Assembly (NCBI GenBank): GCA_029876055.1 | Contig: CM056875.1 | Location: 2,728,001-2,792,000 of the forward strand | DNA: 64,000 nucleotides | Direction of reading: 5' to 3' | Source: Madurella fahalii | Taxonomy: Eukaryota; Ascomycota; Sordariomycetes; Sordariales | Part shown: positions 35,538-47,376 of the stretch, piece by piece | Position numbering within the stretch: position 1 is the stretch's first letter | Layout: the number at the start of each line of letters is the position of its first letter | The notes under the pieces: generated by a model | What the model saw: only the letters and a program-made list of their open reading frames with translations | What the model was told of the DNA's origin: nothing | Databases searched by the model: none | Made by a program: the position numbers and the translations under genes

Positions 35538-37260
35538 ATGGACTCGTCTCGTCAGGCGCTGCGCCGCCAACTTCCCCCCCATCGCTGGGTTTGCTCATAT
35601 GCCACAGGCATTGCCATCTTCCTCGCTCTTGCGCTCTTGCTACAACTGTTTAAAGAGGAGCTGAGCATAATGTTGACCCGCGGGCGTCAAATGCTCTTGG
35701 CATTTGCCAGCGTTGGACTCTCCCAGAACTCAGTAGACGGTGATGGATCAGTTGACCTGTCATGGCATCCCCCCAAGCAGACACAGATTAACAACCTCAC
35801 CGCCGTTTTAACTGGCGAAGGCGTGTACGGGTTTATATACAACTCGTCCAATACCCCAGACGAGCGCTACGGAGTGTATAACTGGTGCAATATGCCACAT
35901 GTCAGAAGACAGGAGTATGTGAAAGCACCGCCGGAATATGAGCTGGTCTATGTCGAGCTGGTATGTCCAATCCCGGCAGCGGTAGTTTGCATGTGCCCTT
36001 CCGCCCTGACTTCCACGCCCCAAGATCCATCGCCACCACAAGCGCACACCCTACGCATCCAACGCCTTCCCCGTCGAACCATACCCATGGGACTGCGACG
36101 ACCAAGCCCTCTACTACTACGGCGAGCCCTTCGACGACCACACCCAAAAAGCCACACCGGCCTACTGGAAAGGCTACACGTCCCCAACCAACCCCTTCAC
36201 CCCTTCTGGCTGGAGGGGGACCTGCCAGTTCCCTCAGATCACGGCGCAGGGCCTCGCGGACTCGTGGCAGCACGGCGCGGACCTGTACGCCGTGTACCAC
36301 GACCTGCTGGGGTTCCTGCCGGCGCGGCACGGGGCGCACTGGCGGCGCAGGGTGGCCTTCCGCGTCACGCACAACACCATCACGTCGCAGGTGGCGAGCA
36401 TGGCGGTGCACGGCCTGTTCCGCGCCGGCGCCGGCGCGGGCGTCCACGTGCCGCTGCTCGTCCAGCCCCCCGCCGTCGACTCGCTCGAGCCCAGGTACCC
36501 CTGCCCCGCGGCGCAGCGCCTCTTCGCCGACCTCACCGCGCCCGACCGCAACGCCACGTGGAAGGCCCACCTCGACGGCGCGCAGGCCTTGTTCGCCCGC
36601 CTCGACGCCGTCTCTGGCGTGCCCCCCGACGATGCGGGGTTTCATGCTAGTTTTGACCATTACTATGATAACCTCTCTGCGAGGGAATGCCATCAGCTGC
36701 CTTTGCCCTGCACGAGCACCGGCAGTGGTGGTAGTGGTAGTGACGGTGATGGTGATGGTGGTGGTGGTGGTGGTGGTGGTGAGAAGTGTGTGATGCGGGA
36801 CATGGCCGACGAGGTATACCGGATCGGGAACTGGGAGTACTCGCATATTTACCGGTCCGAGGAGGCTTCGCTGGAGGCGTCGGTCGCGTCGTTTGGTGTG
36901 TGGATTGCCGAGCTGGCTGCTCACCTTAGAAATGCGATGGGGGAGGGGGAGGGCAATGATGGCGTCATCTACTGGCATAATATTGCGCATGACGGGTCGG
37001 TGAGCAGGTTGCTTTCTGTGCTGCAGATCGAGGAGATGGTGTGGCCTGGCATGGGGAGCGAGGTGGTGTTCGAGTTGTTCAAGGAAAAGAGGGGAGGCAG
37101 GTATTTCGTGAGGGTGTTGTTTGGTGGGAAAGTGCTGAGGTCGAGTAGTCCGGCGCTGGGGGTCATGGATATGGTGCCCGTGGAGAGGGTATTGGGGTAT
37201 TTTGAGGGGTTAGTCGGGAAGGGGGCTAACAAGGTGAAAGGGAAGTGCGAGGGAAAGTAA
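35538..37260 (+). CDS. Histidine acid phosphatase family protein, membrane-anchored or secreted (552 aa)
   Basis: Exons 35538-35960 and 36025-37260, phase 0 (donor GTATGT, acceptor CCAAG). The catalytic motif RHHKRTP occurs at residues 144-150 and the partner His463-Asp464 in IAHDGSV; together they define the histidine phosphatase superfamily, branch 2. Asn-glycosylation sites and several Cys (CNMPH, WDCDD, GTCQFP) fit an extracytoplasmic domain. The N-terminus from the ATG at 35538 has one hydrophobic helix (ATGIAIFLALALLL), a signal anchor; other starts such as the Met at 35670 (MLTRGRQMLLAFASV) would give a weak signal sequence instead. A Gly/Asp-rich run (SGSDGDGDGGGGGGGG) about residue 378-393 comes from a GGT repeat. 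Substrate is unknown (acid phosphatase-like rather than phytase). Confidence 0.85.
36723..36782 (+). repeat. GGT/GAT triplet repeat in the phosphatase gene
   Basis: About 20 triplets of GGT and GAT (glycine/serine and aspartate) form a hydrophilic spacer between catalytic halves. Simple-sequence expansion is likely. Confidence 0.85.
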
Positions 37261-37407
37261 TGTGAGACAGTCTGTCATACTAACGGTATGTATGCCTGGG
37301 CAGCAATACATGGGTATGTGGTATCTGATGATCCAGGTTGCTCTATGGTTCTCGTGCTGGTTTGTGGTATCTTGCCGTATCTTGCGTAGCGGAAACCTGT
37401 CATTTGA

Positions 37408-37446
37408 GAGAAACAGAGAGAGCGAGAGAGAGGGAGAGAGAGAGAT
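37408..37446 (+). repeat. GA-rich microsatellite
   Basis: Imperfect GAGA repeat in the convergent intergenic space between the phosphatase (+) and bet4 (-). Confidence 0.8.
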
Positions 37447-37469
37447 AGCTTGTTTATGACCAAGGCGCA

Positions 37470-38846
37470 TCAATATGTAGCGATATCGCGCTCTAGATCA
37501 GCCCACCGACCCTTTCGCATCGGATCCAGTTCCTTCAACTTCCCCAGCCACGCTACTAGGTCGGCTCGCTCACTGGCATCTGGCTGCCTACCCTCAAGCC
37601 GGCAGAGGTATAGCGTGTAGTCAAACAGGCCCTCATAAATTAGCTGGACATCCTGGTAATCCTCTAGCAAGTCTTTAATCTCTGCAATCTCGCGCGTCAG
37701 ATACTCCGCGCGGTCTTGAACGGTGAGACCAGGGGTGAAGCTCGGACGCCCGTCGAGGGAGACCAGGTTCAGCATCAAGAACTGGTGGTAGTACCACAGT
37801 GACTGGTCCTCAGGACCTACGTTAAGGGCCTCACGGATTTGATCAAGTTCTATACGGTCGTTCAGCTGCTGTGCCACAGGAAGTTGGAGCTCTTAGAACA
37901 TACCTTCATCGAGAAAGGCCCGTCTCGCCTCGTCATCCGCGCCCCGCTCATCCAGCAGCCGCGGGATCAACTTGCTCCGGCTGTGCCAAGCCGAAAAGTT
38001 GGATAGGTCCGATTTGATCATGTCGTACGTGTACTGGAATCCGGCTTCGACCATGCTGGTGCCCCCGAGCGTCGGACTCTCGAGCTGCGCTACCACGTGC
38101 CGGCGGTACCCCCATGCGTGAAAATTGCGCCGGTCCTTGCCGAGCATCTTTGATGCCAGACCAAGCTCTTCCTCCCATATGCGCCGTGCTACCGGGGCGG
38201 GCAGCCGCTCAATGGCCTGTCGGAGGATCCAGAGACGGTAGCTCCATATCCAGTAGCACTTAGGGGATTCGAGGAGGAGCGGAATGGTGAAGGCGAGCTC
38301 GGATCTGACCAAGCTGAGGTCTTGCTTTTCGGCGGCAGCGGCGGCAGCGGCGGCATCAGGCTCAGCTGTTGTACCACTCTTCCCAGCTGTCGGGGAGGCG
38401 GGGTTGGGCGGGGTCGCGGTCGAGGACAAGGCGGAGCAGCTGGCGGAAGAAGTTGTTGTAGTGGCGGAAGGAGAAGAAGTCGAGGACGCCTTCGAGCATG
38501 ATAACCCAGCCGATGGTCTTGAGAATAAGCCAGAGATTAGGCAGCGTCTGCGGACGTTCCATATTGTGTAGTATTCCGGGTTGAGGCGCAGGAGTTTGGA
38601 TGTGAGGTGGAACAAGTCGAGCGAGTAGTCGCCCTGCGATACGCGCGAGCGCACCTGGTTCTCGAGCTCGCGGTATTTCTTAATCTTTTCGAGGTCGCGC
38701 AGCCGCTGCTCCTCGGTGCGCGCTCGCGATGTCCGGGCTATGCCGTGCTGCGACCCGCCTTGCTGAGGTCCTTGCTATCAGTCAACTTTCCTGCCGGTAG
38801 CGGCGAGCAGACGGGGAGAGGGAAACCGTCATCTTACATCGGCCAT
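37470..38846 (-). CDS. bet4: Rab geranylgeranyltransferase alpha subunit (415 aa, 3 exons)
   Basis: Minus-strand exons 38846-38838 (9 bp, MAD), 38762-37904 and 37849-37470. The first intron has donor GTAAGA, branch CTGAT and acceptor CTCAG; the second (54 bp) runs from GTATGT to TATAG and gives LDEELDQIREALN. The start QHGIARTSRARTEEQRLRD and the repeated prenyltransferase motifs (TIWNVRRRCL, YWIWSYRLWIL, FHAWGYRRHVV, NFSAWHSRSKLI, QSLWYYHQFLML) identify the alpha subunit, which with Bet2 attaches geranylgeranyl groups to Rab GTPases. A Ser/Thr/Ala-rich, alanine-run insert (about 38300-38500) lies after the first repeat, as in other fungi. The C-terminus (RKGRWADLERDIATY) is the usual one. 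I chose the 9-bp first exon because only it restores an ATG in frame. Confidence 0.92.
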
Positions 38847-39253
38847 ATCTCGAGAGGAATCTAGCAAGAGGTTGTCTTGTGGCGTTGGACGCGTTGCGGG
38901 TGCTGAGCCGTAGATTACGTCGACTAGGGGCTTCGTTATCGATGATGCGTGATAGTGCTGCGCCGTGGGAGGTGAACGTGGAGCTACGCCGCTTAGTCAG
39001 GTACAGCACAGTAATCAAGAAGTACGCGAGCACGGTGCTCAATCCTAAATAAAATGTTAAGTCTTCTAATTACTCTTACTCCTTGACGGAGTCTGAACAA
39101 AACTTCCTGGATATTATCAGCAACCGATTACTCAGCATTGCTGTCACGGTGGCATATGTAGACATGAAGTCCCATCCGATCTCAAATCAAAGAAAATGGC
39201 ATTGACTGAGTCACTAGACATCACACAACCTCGTCTAGCCCGTCATCCAAGAA
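38847..39253. other. Intergenic between bet4 and bZIP gene
   Basis: 407 bp holding the bet4 promoter and the bZIP 3' end. Nothing else visible. Confidence 0.45.
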
Positions 39254-40521
39254 TCAGCTCAAAAACGCTGGTCTCTCCGTCAGCTCTTCGCGCACCAACT
39301 TTTCCAAAACGTCTACTTTAAACACAGCTCCAAACCTGGCACCGCAGTCAGCCGGCTGCCGTATCTCTCGAGGAGCCAAAACTTACCCGTGGCATTTGAC
39401 GACCTCTCCTAACTCCTTGGTCAGGGATTGCAGCCGGTCTATGCGCAACTGATCAAACTGCGGCTGGCTCCGGATACGGTTCCACGCCTGGACCGGCGTA
39501 ACTTCATCCTCGAGGGTAAGGCTCGAAGAGAGTGCCAGTAGACGGTCGAGGATCGGAGCAGGCGCCTTCGCGCGCGCGTCTCTGAGATCCTTAGCATCTG
39601 GCGGTGACGGTGAAGGGAGGAAGAGGAGTTGTGACGAGACTGTCAGAGCGTGTCCGTTTGGCTGTTCGGGGTTGTCGGGGTCCCCGTGAATGTGGCCTAG
39701 GCAGGGCTCCTCGAGTCTATTGAGTAAATGATTAGTATTAAATGATCTATTTTACCCCCCTTATTCTTTCTCGTTAGAGCATCATGCTTCTAGACGGTGA
39801 CACGGGCTTACGCCAGCACAAATTCCATTCCCACAGTCGTCGGATCGAGATCACCAAGTCGGACACCTCGGTGCCGGGACGTTGCAGCCGGGACGTAATG
39901 GTCCGTAGACACTGGAACGTTGGGGTCAAGGAAGACGAGGTGATTGTTTCGTAATCCGGTCAACCAGGTGTCCTGTGGGGATTCTGGCCGGGTCGAAGGC
40001 CCGTCTCTCAGTGACGGCCCTTTCGAGCAGAGGGTGCTCCAGGGTTCAGATGGGACGGCAGCAGCCCCGGCACCGGTATGCCGCGCTCGGGACAAATCCG
40101 GGTGCGCTCGTTCCTCAACGTGATGACCTTCGCTGGGAGAGCGATGGCATGGGGGACCTGCATTCGGCTCTCTTTCAGTTCCCTCACGTGCGAGGATGGG
40201 TGATAAATTTACGTATAACCCAGACTCGGCCAGGAGGTTTCCAAGCATCTGAATAGTGCTGCGGAGATGTTTGGTCTCATGCACCAGGTCCGTTTCTATG
40301 GCCCGCAGGCGTCCCACTTCGTTCTCAAGAGACTTCGTGTACTGTTCCTTGCGTAGACGGTAAGTCCTGGCTTTCAGTGAGGACCCAATCAGGAAACTGG
40401 AGTGCCACGGTAGCCACAAGATAAGCTGAACCTACTGCTGTGCCCGCCGCACTTGTGCCCGCCGTTTTTCGGGACGGCCCTCTCGGCGTTCTATAGGGTA
40501 TGTGCCACCGGTTCTTAGCAT
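39254..40521 (-). CDS. bZIP transcription factor with conserved fungal C-terminal domain (350 aa, 4 exons)
   Basis: Minus-strand exons 40521-40436, 40366-39812, 39716-39387 and 39335-39254; every junction preserves frame, including those splitting the basic region. The bZIP reads RREGRPEKRRAQVRRAQQTY, then RLRKEQYTKSLENEVGRLRA with heptad leucines. The C-terminal part has GDLDPTTVGMEFVLA, EEPCLGHIHGD and VVKCHGFGAVFK, which I recognise as the domain of a Pezizomycotina bZIP family. The middle is Pro/His-rich and unconserved. The start methionine is close to the basic region, so an upstream exon is possible. The stretch after LLAESG (about 40200) could hide a small 3n intron (GTAAAT ... AG). 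Such factors act in nuclei as DNA-binding dimers; targets unknown. Confidence 0.83.
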
Positions 40522-41534
40522 GCCTGTGTACTTGCAGCGCGGCACGGCGCCAGTGCTCTGGGGGCGGGGCTTGGTGCGTCCCGGGAGACCGACAACGTAC
40601 CTCCAGATGGGCGGAACAAACGAAATACGTCCATTGATGTGGGAATTGCTGGATCATCAAAAACACTGCTTCAAGACTCTACTAGGAATATTTTGGATGG
40701 TGCATGTGGCAAGACTTGAATCTTATCAAATCGAATATCGCAAGGCTTGCCCCGAAGCACCGTATCTAGAAGGGGCAGAATAGATTCAATTGAGTCCACT
40801 TTGTGCCGCACCTCCGTACGTGACGCCGTTTCAGCAGCTTGGGTACCCCTGGGCCAGAGGAGGATGCGGGTTCACCAGGGGCGTTTCACACAGCCGCAAG
40901 GATCCTCATCAAACCGCAGTCCCTACGTTTCCAGAACGGGTGGGTGATCATTTGGAAAATTGTGTTCAGGTAATCAGGATTACCTTTTTCGGACGGCCAT
41001 TCTGAGGAACGGGATCCTCGTGCGTGTCAGATTTCTCCACGTTCCCGGAATCCCCCTTGCCAACCTTAAGCAGCAGTCCCACCCAGGAACCATTCGCACC
41101 CCCTGCAGCTTGACTAAACGGGAAATTCTGATAGCGTGATCATCCGGGTTGGACGCACAGCTATGACGCTGTAGCAACCCTGCTCTGGAAATGATTCCTC
41201 ATCACACAGCAGATAGCAAATCATCATGTTTGTATATTCTCTTCAGCCTGTAATAACTAGTTTAATTGCGAAACCAGCTGTGCATCAAGAGACGCCCAGG
41301 AGTTCTTCGGGTGTCATTTGACTTGTACGAGAGAGCCTTGAGCAATGCTAGCAAAGACCGATAAGAGGTGAAGCCTCCTGCTCACCTTCGAAAGTAATTA
41401 TATAAACACGCGAAGAAGCACCCAGACTGGCCGTCTGTCATCTCTGTGCATTCCGGTTTTCGTTGCTCATGGTGAGAGCCAGACTCAGCACCAACCTTAA
41501 TCGATACGGGATACCTTGATCTACCCGCAACAAT
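40522..41534. other. Divergent intergenic, bZIP / lactonase-like gene
   Basis: 1.0 kb with no supported exon. A TATA element lies near its 3' end, listed separately. The bZIP promoter occupies the 5' part. Confidence 0.5.
41401..41406 (+). promoter_or_regulatory. TATA box of the lactonase-like gene
   Basis: TATAAA in AT-rich context (taattataaacacg) 129 bp before the ATG at 41535, followed by pyrimidine-rich DNA; positions fit a fungal core promoter with a roughly 100-base leader. Confidence 0.5.
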
Positions 41535-42875
41535 ATGCCTTCCGTTCCGCGTTATTCTTTCTTTTTGGCGGCATTTCTGTCCAGCCTGTCAACATTGATA
41601 CCAGGCGTGATCAGCGGTCCCTCCACACTCCCACAGCGGGACAAGAATACCTCAGCTGGAACAGGAAGAGCTGTCTACTTCATCACCAACGATGAAACCA
41701 ACGCAGTCGTAGCACTGCCGATTGGTGCTGACGGCAGGCTTTCCGTCGGCACCCTGACCCCGACAGGCGGAGCTGGCTCTGTGGCGTTGAATAGCGATAA
41801 CCAGCCGGCCACTCCCGACGCCTTGGTTAGCCAGTCAGCGTTGACCGTCGCCGGAAACGTAAGTCAAAAAGCCGATTCAAAGCTCGTCGTTAAATGCTCA
41901 TGAAAAGATCAGGCCGTTTTCGCCGTCAACGCGGGATCCAACACCTTGAGCATGCTGGCCATCTCAACCTCTGACCCAACCCAATTATCCCTTGTGGGCG
42001 AGCCTGTTGAGATTCCTGGCGAATTTGCCAACACAGTTGCCGCGTCACTCAAGAACGGCCTCGTGTGCGTTGGCACGTCGGGCGCCCGGGCTGGTGTCGC
42101 ATGCAGTCGTTTCTCGGCTTGTGGACTGGAACCCATGGACGACCTGCGGCCGTTCGACATTGGCCAGACGACGCCGCCCGTCGGGCCTACCAACACGGTG
42201 TCTCAGGTCTTCTTCTCAGCCGACGAATCCATGTTGTTTACAACCGTTAAAGGCGATCCGGCCGCTAACAATACGGGCTTCTTCTCGGCCTTTCCCGTCG
42301 AGCGCACCTCAAGCGCATGCCGAGGAGAGAGGGGCCGGGGCCGGGGTCGGGGCCGTGCCTCCGTCTCCATCTCCAGCGTCGAGCAGCGGAGCACGCCAGA
42401 AGGCACGGCAGTGTTGTTCGGGTCACAAGCTATTCCCGGCACTTCTAATGTGTTCGTGACAGACGCGGCATTTGGCGCAGTCATTCTCTCGGTGGATCAG
42501 GTTAGCGGCCAGGCGACAACAGTAGCGACGGGCGAGATCCAGGGCCAGGTTGCTACGTGCTGGGCGACAATCTCTCCAGCAACAGGTACTGCGTTTGTAA
42601 CCGACGTCGCTGTGAACCGGATTGTCGAGATGAGCCTTCAGGATGCTAGCGTCCTCTCGGAGTTGGACCTGTCAGCCAACGGTGATCCAGGTCTGATCGA
42701 TTTGAGGGCCGCCGGCAATTTCATATACGCGCTATCGCCCGGAAACGGAACAACCGAGGCCGCAATCGCCGTGGTCGACGTCTCGGGCGGCTCAGGCTCG
42801 GCAACCATGCTTCAGCATTTTACGCTGGACGGTGTGGCAGGCCAAAATGCTATGGGTATGGCTGTTCTCGATTGA
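41535..42875 (+). CDS. Secreted lactonase-type beta-propeller protein (3-carboxymuconate cyclase-like), 428 aa
   Basis: Exons 41535-41858 and 41913-42875, phase 0 (donor GTAAGT, acceptor ATCAG). A signal peptide is clear (hydrophobic FFLAAFLSSLSTLIPGVISG). The mature protein has blade-like repeats with AVYFITNDETNAVVALPI, AVFAVNAGSNTLSMLAI, VFVTDAAFGAVILSVD and TAFVTDVAVNRIVEMSL, as in seven-bladed 6-phosphogluconolactonase/carboxymuconate-cyclase-like proteins secreted by many fungi. The catalytic role is uncertain; the name comes from distant homology. An Arg-Gly run (CRGERGRGRGRGRAS, at about 42318-42362) interrupts one blade and derives from a GGGGCC/GGGGTC repeat, so it is probably a local expansion. 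No C-terminal anchor is visible. Confidence 0.85.
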
Positions 42876-43914
42876 TGGATGACCGACCCGACAGATGTAC
42901 CTGAGATACGTGTTGTTCCGATGGCTACCTTAGCATGACGTAGAACGCTCGTTTCTTCTGGTTCCTTTGCCAAAGGACACCGTGTGGGCTTGGTCCGAGG
43001 GTGGTGGCGCCATGTTTGTAAATAAATACGAGTTCCGTTTCTTTACCTCAAGTCACTTCGGGTCCTCGTGGACTAGCAAAAAACTAGATAGCTATCAAAA
43101 CTCTTGTTTCTACTACCACGGTCTCATCCCAGAATATCTTGATGCGCGTGGTCTCACCCACCAGTGGTCTCAGCGGATGGCTCGGTGACAGAGGGGTGCT
43201 CAATAGAGGTCGGGGCCTGACGTAGTGTTGTAATGGCGCAAAGGGGACTTATCGATTCACTATCTTAGTGTAAGTCATTAGCTAAGGTACCTAACTACCT
43301 GTTTATTTCATCTGGCAACATTGGTCACGACGGGACGGTGCCTTCTCCCTCCCCCGGTTCAACACCTGGGCGCGGCAGGACCTTCCTAGCAAGACACCGA
43401 ACAATGACCTAGCCACTAGGTGCATGACACACGGGTCGCTACTTCTTAGACTTGACTTTCCATGTCATTATTATCCAAGGGAAGGTTCAACCTTGCTGGC
43501 CAAATGGGCCATTTGGAGCTGCATCCCCGGATTTCGGGCGATTCCTCCCCGCTCTGCTTCAAGACGGGACTTTCGGACATGTTCCCGTCCAACTGCTTGA
43601 GAGTTATTGGACGGTCGCCTGTTCTGTCTCTCATTTCTTCTGCCCTCCCCGCAAATACCTCCCCGTCAACCACGACATTGCTAACCCAAGTTAGACGCTG
43701 GCAAGTCAACGTGGTTTCGTGTCACACGTGCCTGTCATGCCTCGGGCAGCAGTTTGAACGACCCGAGCTGCGCAGACTAGCCTCGGTCCGCATTCGTTAT
43801 ATCTGTTTTGTTACATCTCTCATTCCCTTGCGTACAATCTCCCCCTGCCCAGGCCAGCCCACTAGTCGATAGCGCTGGTTGCCTGCGGCGGCGCGTCGAC
43901 CCCCAAACAGCATC
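42876..43914. other. Intergenic upstream of ama1
   Basis: 1.04 kb, same-strand spacing. Open frames on both strands at 43446-43872 overlap and lack features; I see the lactonase 3' UTR and the ama1 promoter and leader only. Confidence 0.5.
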
Positions 43915-46448
43915 ATGATCCTCGATGTTCACGTCGGAAAAAGTTCCCACCACCAGCGCCATGCATCCGGCTCCTCACCGAGCTACCCCATAAGTCCAAC
44001 CGACTCGGGATACGGCTCAAGTCCAACAACTCCACTGACACTGAGGCAGTTGGCGAAGGACGACGGGCGCCCACTCGCGGACGAGTGGGCACGCTTTGTT
44101 GGCAACGAGTCAGATTCGGATGACCCGTTCGGAGAGGCCGACCTCGCAAACACACCAGGAAATGGGGTCACACATCACGGATCACCATGGCCCCAGACAA
44201 GACCGGCCACTCAGACACTACGGACAACACGCTACCGCCCTACTTTCGCAGCGTCGCTTTACCCCAGGTCCGGCTCGAGGATTCAACAACGGGGCGCCAA
44301 CAAAAGTATTGGCCGACCGGGGGTTGGGTTTCTTCGCCGTCCAGATCGCTTTATCCCCGCGAGACCCCGTCAGGTAGCAGAGCTTTCCGAGAGGTTTAAG
44401 ACAGGCAAAGCACCGCATGAGCTGACCGGGTCTGAGAGGCTTCTCCGCCACAGTGGAGCAACTGAAGATCCGTTCTACCGCCGGAGAAACGTGGAGCCAA
44501 TGACGCATCAATTCCGCTCGCAATCTCGTTCGGGAACCACAGGCAGTAGGAACAGAGGTTAGTCGATTCGTATTGGGGTCGTTCTCAAGCCAGGCAGGGA
44601 CGCTGACTTGACTTCAGTGAGCAATGTACTCGGCCCTCTGGATCAAAACAGTGCCATCGACGACCATACTGGTAACAGCACGGTCTGGACTGTCAGAGAT
44701 GTGCCCTTCAGGGGAACCGCTGTTAACGACGGCCGAGGCCAGTTGGTTGCGAGCGGGACCAATGCAAGACTCTTCAGGACGATATTCCCTACGGCCCTAA
44801 AGGCTGAGGAAGAATTGGAAAAGCACAAAGCCCGACTTGCGGCGGCGTTGGGGCTGGACCGGGTGCAGCGGATTCTGGACGTGAGCATAGCACCCTGCCG
44901 CGAGGAAAATTTCAGCATAAGCTCCAAGTCTGCTTCTGCCACGCAATGGAATGGGTCAGAATGGGTCAAAGAAGGACCTGTTCGCACACAACAGAAGCCT
45001 CCTCGGAACCGGGAACTGCCTCTCTCTCCCTTCAAGTGAGTCCCGGCGGCTTCATCTGAACCTAATCGGGCACGCTGACATGTAACGGGGTTCTTGATGC
45101 TCCAAACTTGCGGGATGATTTCTACTGCTCAATCCTTGCCTATTCATCTACGTGCCGGACACTTGCCGTCGGACTGGGCGACTTCATCTACGGCTGGTCT
45201 GAGAGCCGTGGGGCAAAACTCCTCAACGCGGGAACTGACACTGATTGTTACCTAACTAGCTTATCTTTCTCGTCCTCTGGGGGATGCAAGGCTATATTGG
45301 CTTTTGGACGGACCAACGGAACGCTAGGACTGATGTCCTTATATGATGACCCGGAATCCGAGGGCTCACGTTCCGGCCCCTTGCCGCGTTTCGAGGTGAT
45401 ACAGCCACGTCCCGTTTCTTGCCTCAGCTGGAAACCGGTGTGTACGCTGCGGCCATCCAAAAATCGACTCCACCCAGGCGCTCCAGTTCAAACCGAAGAT
45501 CTCTTGGTGGGAGACGAGGCTGGGCACGTCTACTACTACGCTGTCGAGTGGCCAGAAAGATGGGAGGTTGTACAACACAATTGGTCCGGGGAGATGACCC
45601 TGCTGGCGCGTATTGCGGTTCATTCTCAGCAGATCTGCGGACTGGCTTGGTCACAGAACGGTAATCTTTTTGCCACAGGAGGAAACGACAATTTGTGCTG
45701 CCTCTTCGATACGACCAAGATTCTCGAAGGAGGGTCCCGAAGGAATCGCACTGTTACGGAACGCCGGATTTCACGGTCAGCAGCGACCCTGGTGAGGGCA
45801 GCAAGTGAGACCCCTGAAGCTGAGGCCCATATCAGAACTCCTCGCAGCATCACCCATCCCGTTAGGCACCTCGGGCCCGGCAGCGAAAAGCAGCGATGGG
45901 TTCATGCAGCCGCGGTCAAAGCCATTGCCTTTTGTCCCTGGCAAGAAAGCCTAGTAGCGACAGGCGGAGGATCCAATGACAAGTGCATCCACTTCTTCCA
46001 CACCACATCCGGCGCGGCACTGGCGACCATCTCCGTCTCGGCCCAGGTGACCAGCCTGATCTGGTCGACGACTAGACGCGAAATTGCGGCCACATTTGGC
46101 TATGCTCAACCTGACCATCCGATCCGGATTGCCGTCTTCACGTGGCCCGACTGCCGCCAGGTTGCTGCCATACCCTGGGCTAGCGAGCACCGAGCGCTCT
46201 ATGCAATCCCTTATCCGCGCGGGCTTGAGGAAGAGGGCTCGTCGAGAAGTGGAAATGCGGCGCGAGGACGGCGTCGTACCGCGATGGAAGGCTGCATTAT
46301 GGTTGCGTCGAGTGATAAAAGCGTCAAGTTCCACGAGGTCTGGACGACAAACGGCAAAGGGACCGCCGGCGGGGTCGGCATACTTGGCGGCAGCGACATT
46401 TTAGAGTGTCTGGATGGCATTGACATGGACGGTGGTGTGATTCGGTGA
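43915..46448 (+). CDS. ama1: Meiosis-specific APC/C activator of the Cdc20/Fizzy family (806 aa, 3 exons)
   Basis: Exons 43915-44557, 44618-45035 and 45089-46448. The C-box DRFIPARP (residues 144-151), a WD40 propeller that opens with KVLDAPNLRDDFYCS, and the terminal Ile-Arg dipeptide (GGVIR) together make this an APC/C co-activator; the gapped N-terminus and the divergent propeller match Ama1, used in meiosis and sporulation. A Ser/Pro-rich N-terminus (SPTDSGYGSSPTTP) precedes the C-box. Intron 1 is canonical (GTTAGT to TTCAG). Intron 2 has a normal donor (GTGAGT) and branch (GCTGACAT) but no AG before the conserved exon: the expected boundary reads AACGG|G. This is either a non-canonical GT-GG intron, a sequence error or a splice mutation. 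The rest of the gene is intact. Confidence 0.88.
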
Positions 46449-46838
46449 GACAGCCCGTACACCTTTGGGATTGTTCGGCCCAAGGCACCGTATATCTCCA
46501 GGGTACAAATTGGGAATACTGAACCTGAGACATTGCAGAGATGGGTGACAGTTGCAAGATGACGTTGGCCGGGCTTGGGGAGGGATTGTCGAATAGAGTT
46601 AGAATGCAGGTAAACCAGCAAGAGCAGTGGTACGGAATAGATTCAATGATGTTGTGCTACTGACCTGGTGCTTCAGGGGTTCGCCCTGGGACCAATTGTT
46701 GCCATTTGCCACCGGTAGCGCTTGGAACGTCTGCGACTTAATTATCTTACGCTTACGAAATCAGAGCTTGAAAATGAAGGGGAAAAAGAAAGAAAAAGAG
46801 AGTATCACAACCAGGATAATCAAGAGACAAGAAGTTGA
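46449..46838. other. Intergenic between ama1 and tRNA-Ile
   Basis: 390 bp containing the ama1 3' UTR; an A/G-rich run at 46770-46820 lies downstream of the tRNA 3' end on the tRNA strand (CTTTTTCTTTC), which can act as a pol III terminator. Confidence 0.45.
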
Positions 46839-46934
46839 TGCCCAATAACAGGATTGAACTGTTGACCTTCGCATCACCAATTATAACATATTGTTATATT
46901 AGTACGACGCTCTAACCAGCTGAGCTAATCGGGC
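46839..46934 (-). tRNA. tRNA-Ile (AAT) with intron
   Basis: Read on the minus strand, the acceptor arms GCCCGAT and ATTGGGC pair over seven positions. The D arm is GCTC...GAGC with AGCTGGTTA loop; the anticodon stem TCGTA pairs with TGCGA; the loop CTAATA gives anticodon AAT (Ile) followed by an intron of about 22 bases; the T arm is AACAG TTCAATC CTGTT. The arrangement CTAATA plus AAGGTC matches eukaryotic tRNA-Ile(AAT). No CCA is encoded, as expected. Confidence 0.92.
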
Positions 46935-47376
46935 TTGTGTGGATGAATGGAGACGTCAGGTTTGGGATCCATCAGCGCATGGTGGAGCGAGATCTAGCGA
47001 CGGTCCTGCTCTGTGGGGTGGTTTGTCATGAGAGTTTTACGTGTAAAGAGGCAGAGGGAAGCCAAGACATTCAAGGTTGATGGGATAAGTATGTTGGCTG
47101 GGGCCAAGTGACAAGGAACAAGTCGTAGAAATTCGTACAGTGGAAATCTCAAACGGCCGCCAGCTAGTACATTAATCCTTACCAGAACACCATCCCCACA
47201 TAAGTGCTTCCTAAACGCCGAGTAGAGAATGCTAAGTGAAACCCATAGCCCACCCGAAGCGGTGTCCCTCAGTCCTGAAGACGTTTGACTACTCCCCTCG
47301 TCCTTAACCAACCCGAGCAAAAAAAGAAAAACTCTTAACCTCCCAACCCTCCAACCCTCTATTCCTGATATATCCC
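46935..47376. other. Intergenic between tRNA-Ile and syn8
   Basis: 442 bp with the upstream region of the tRNA and the 3' side of syn8 (A/T-rich). No other feature. Confidence 0.45.
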
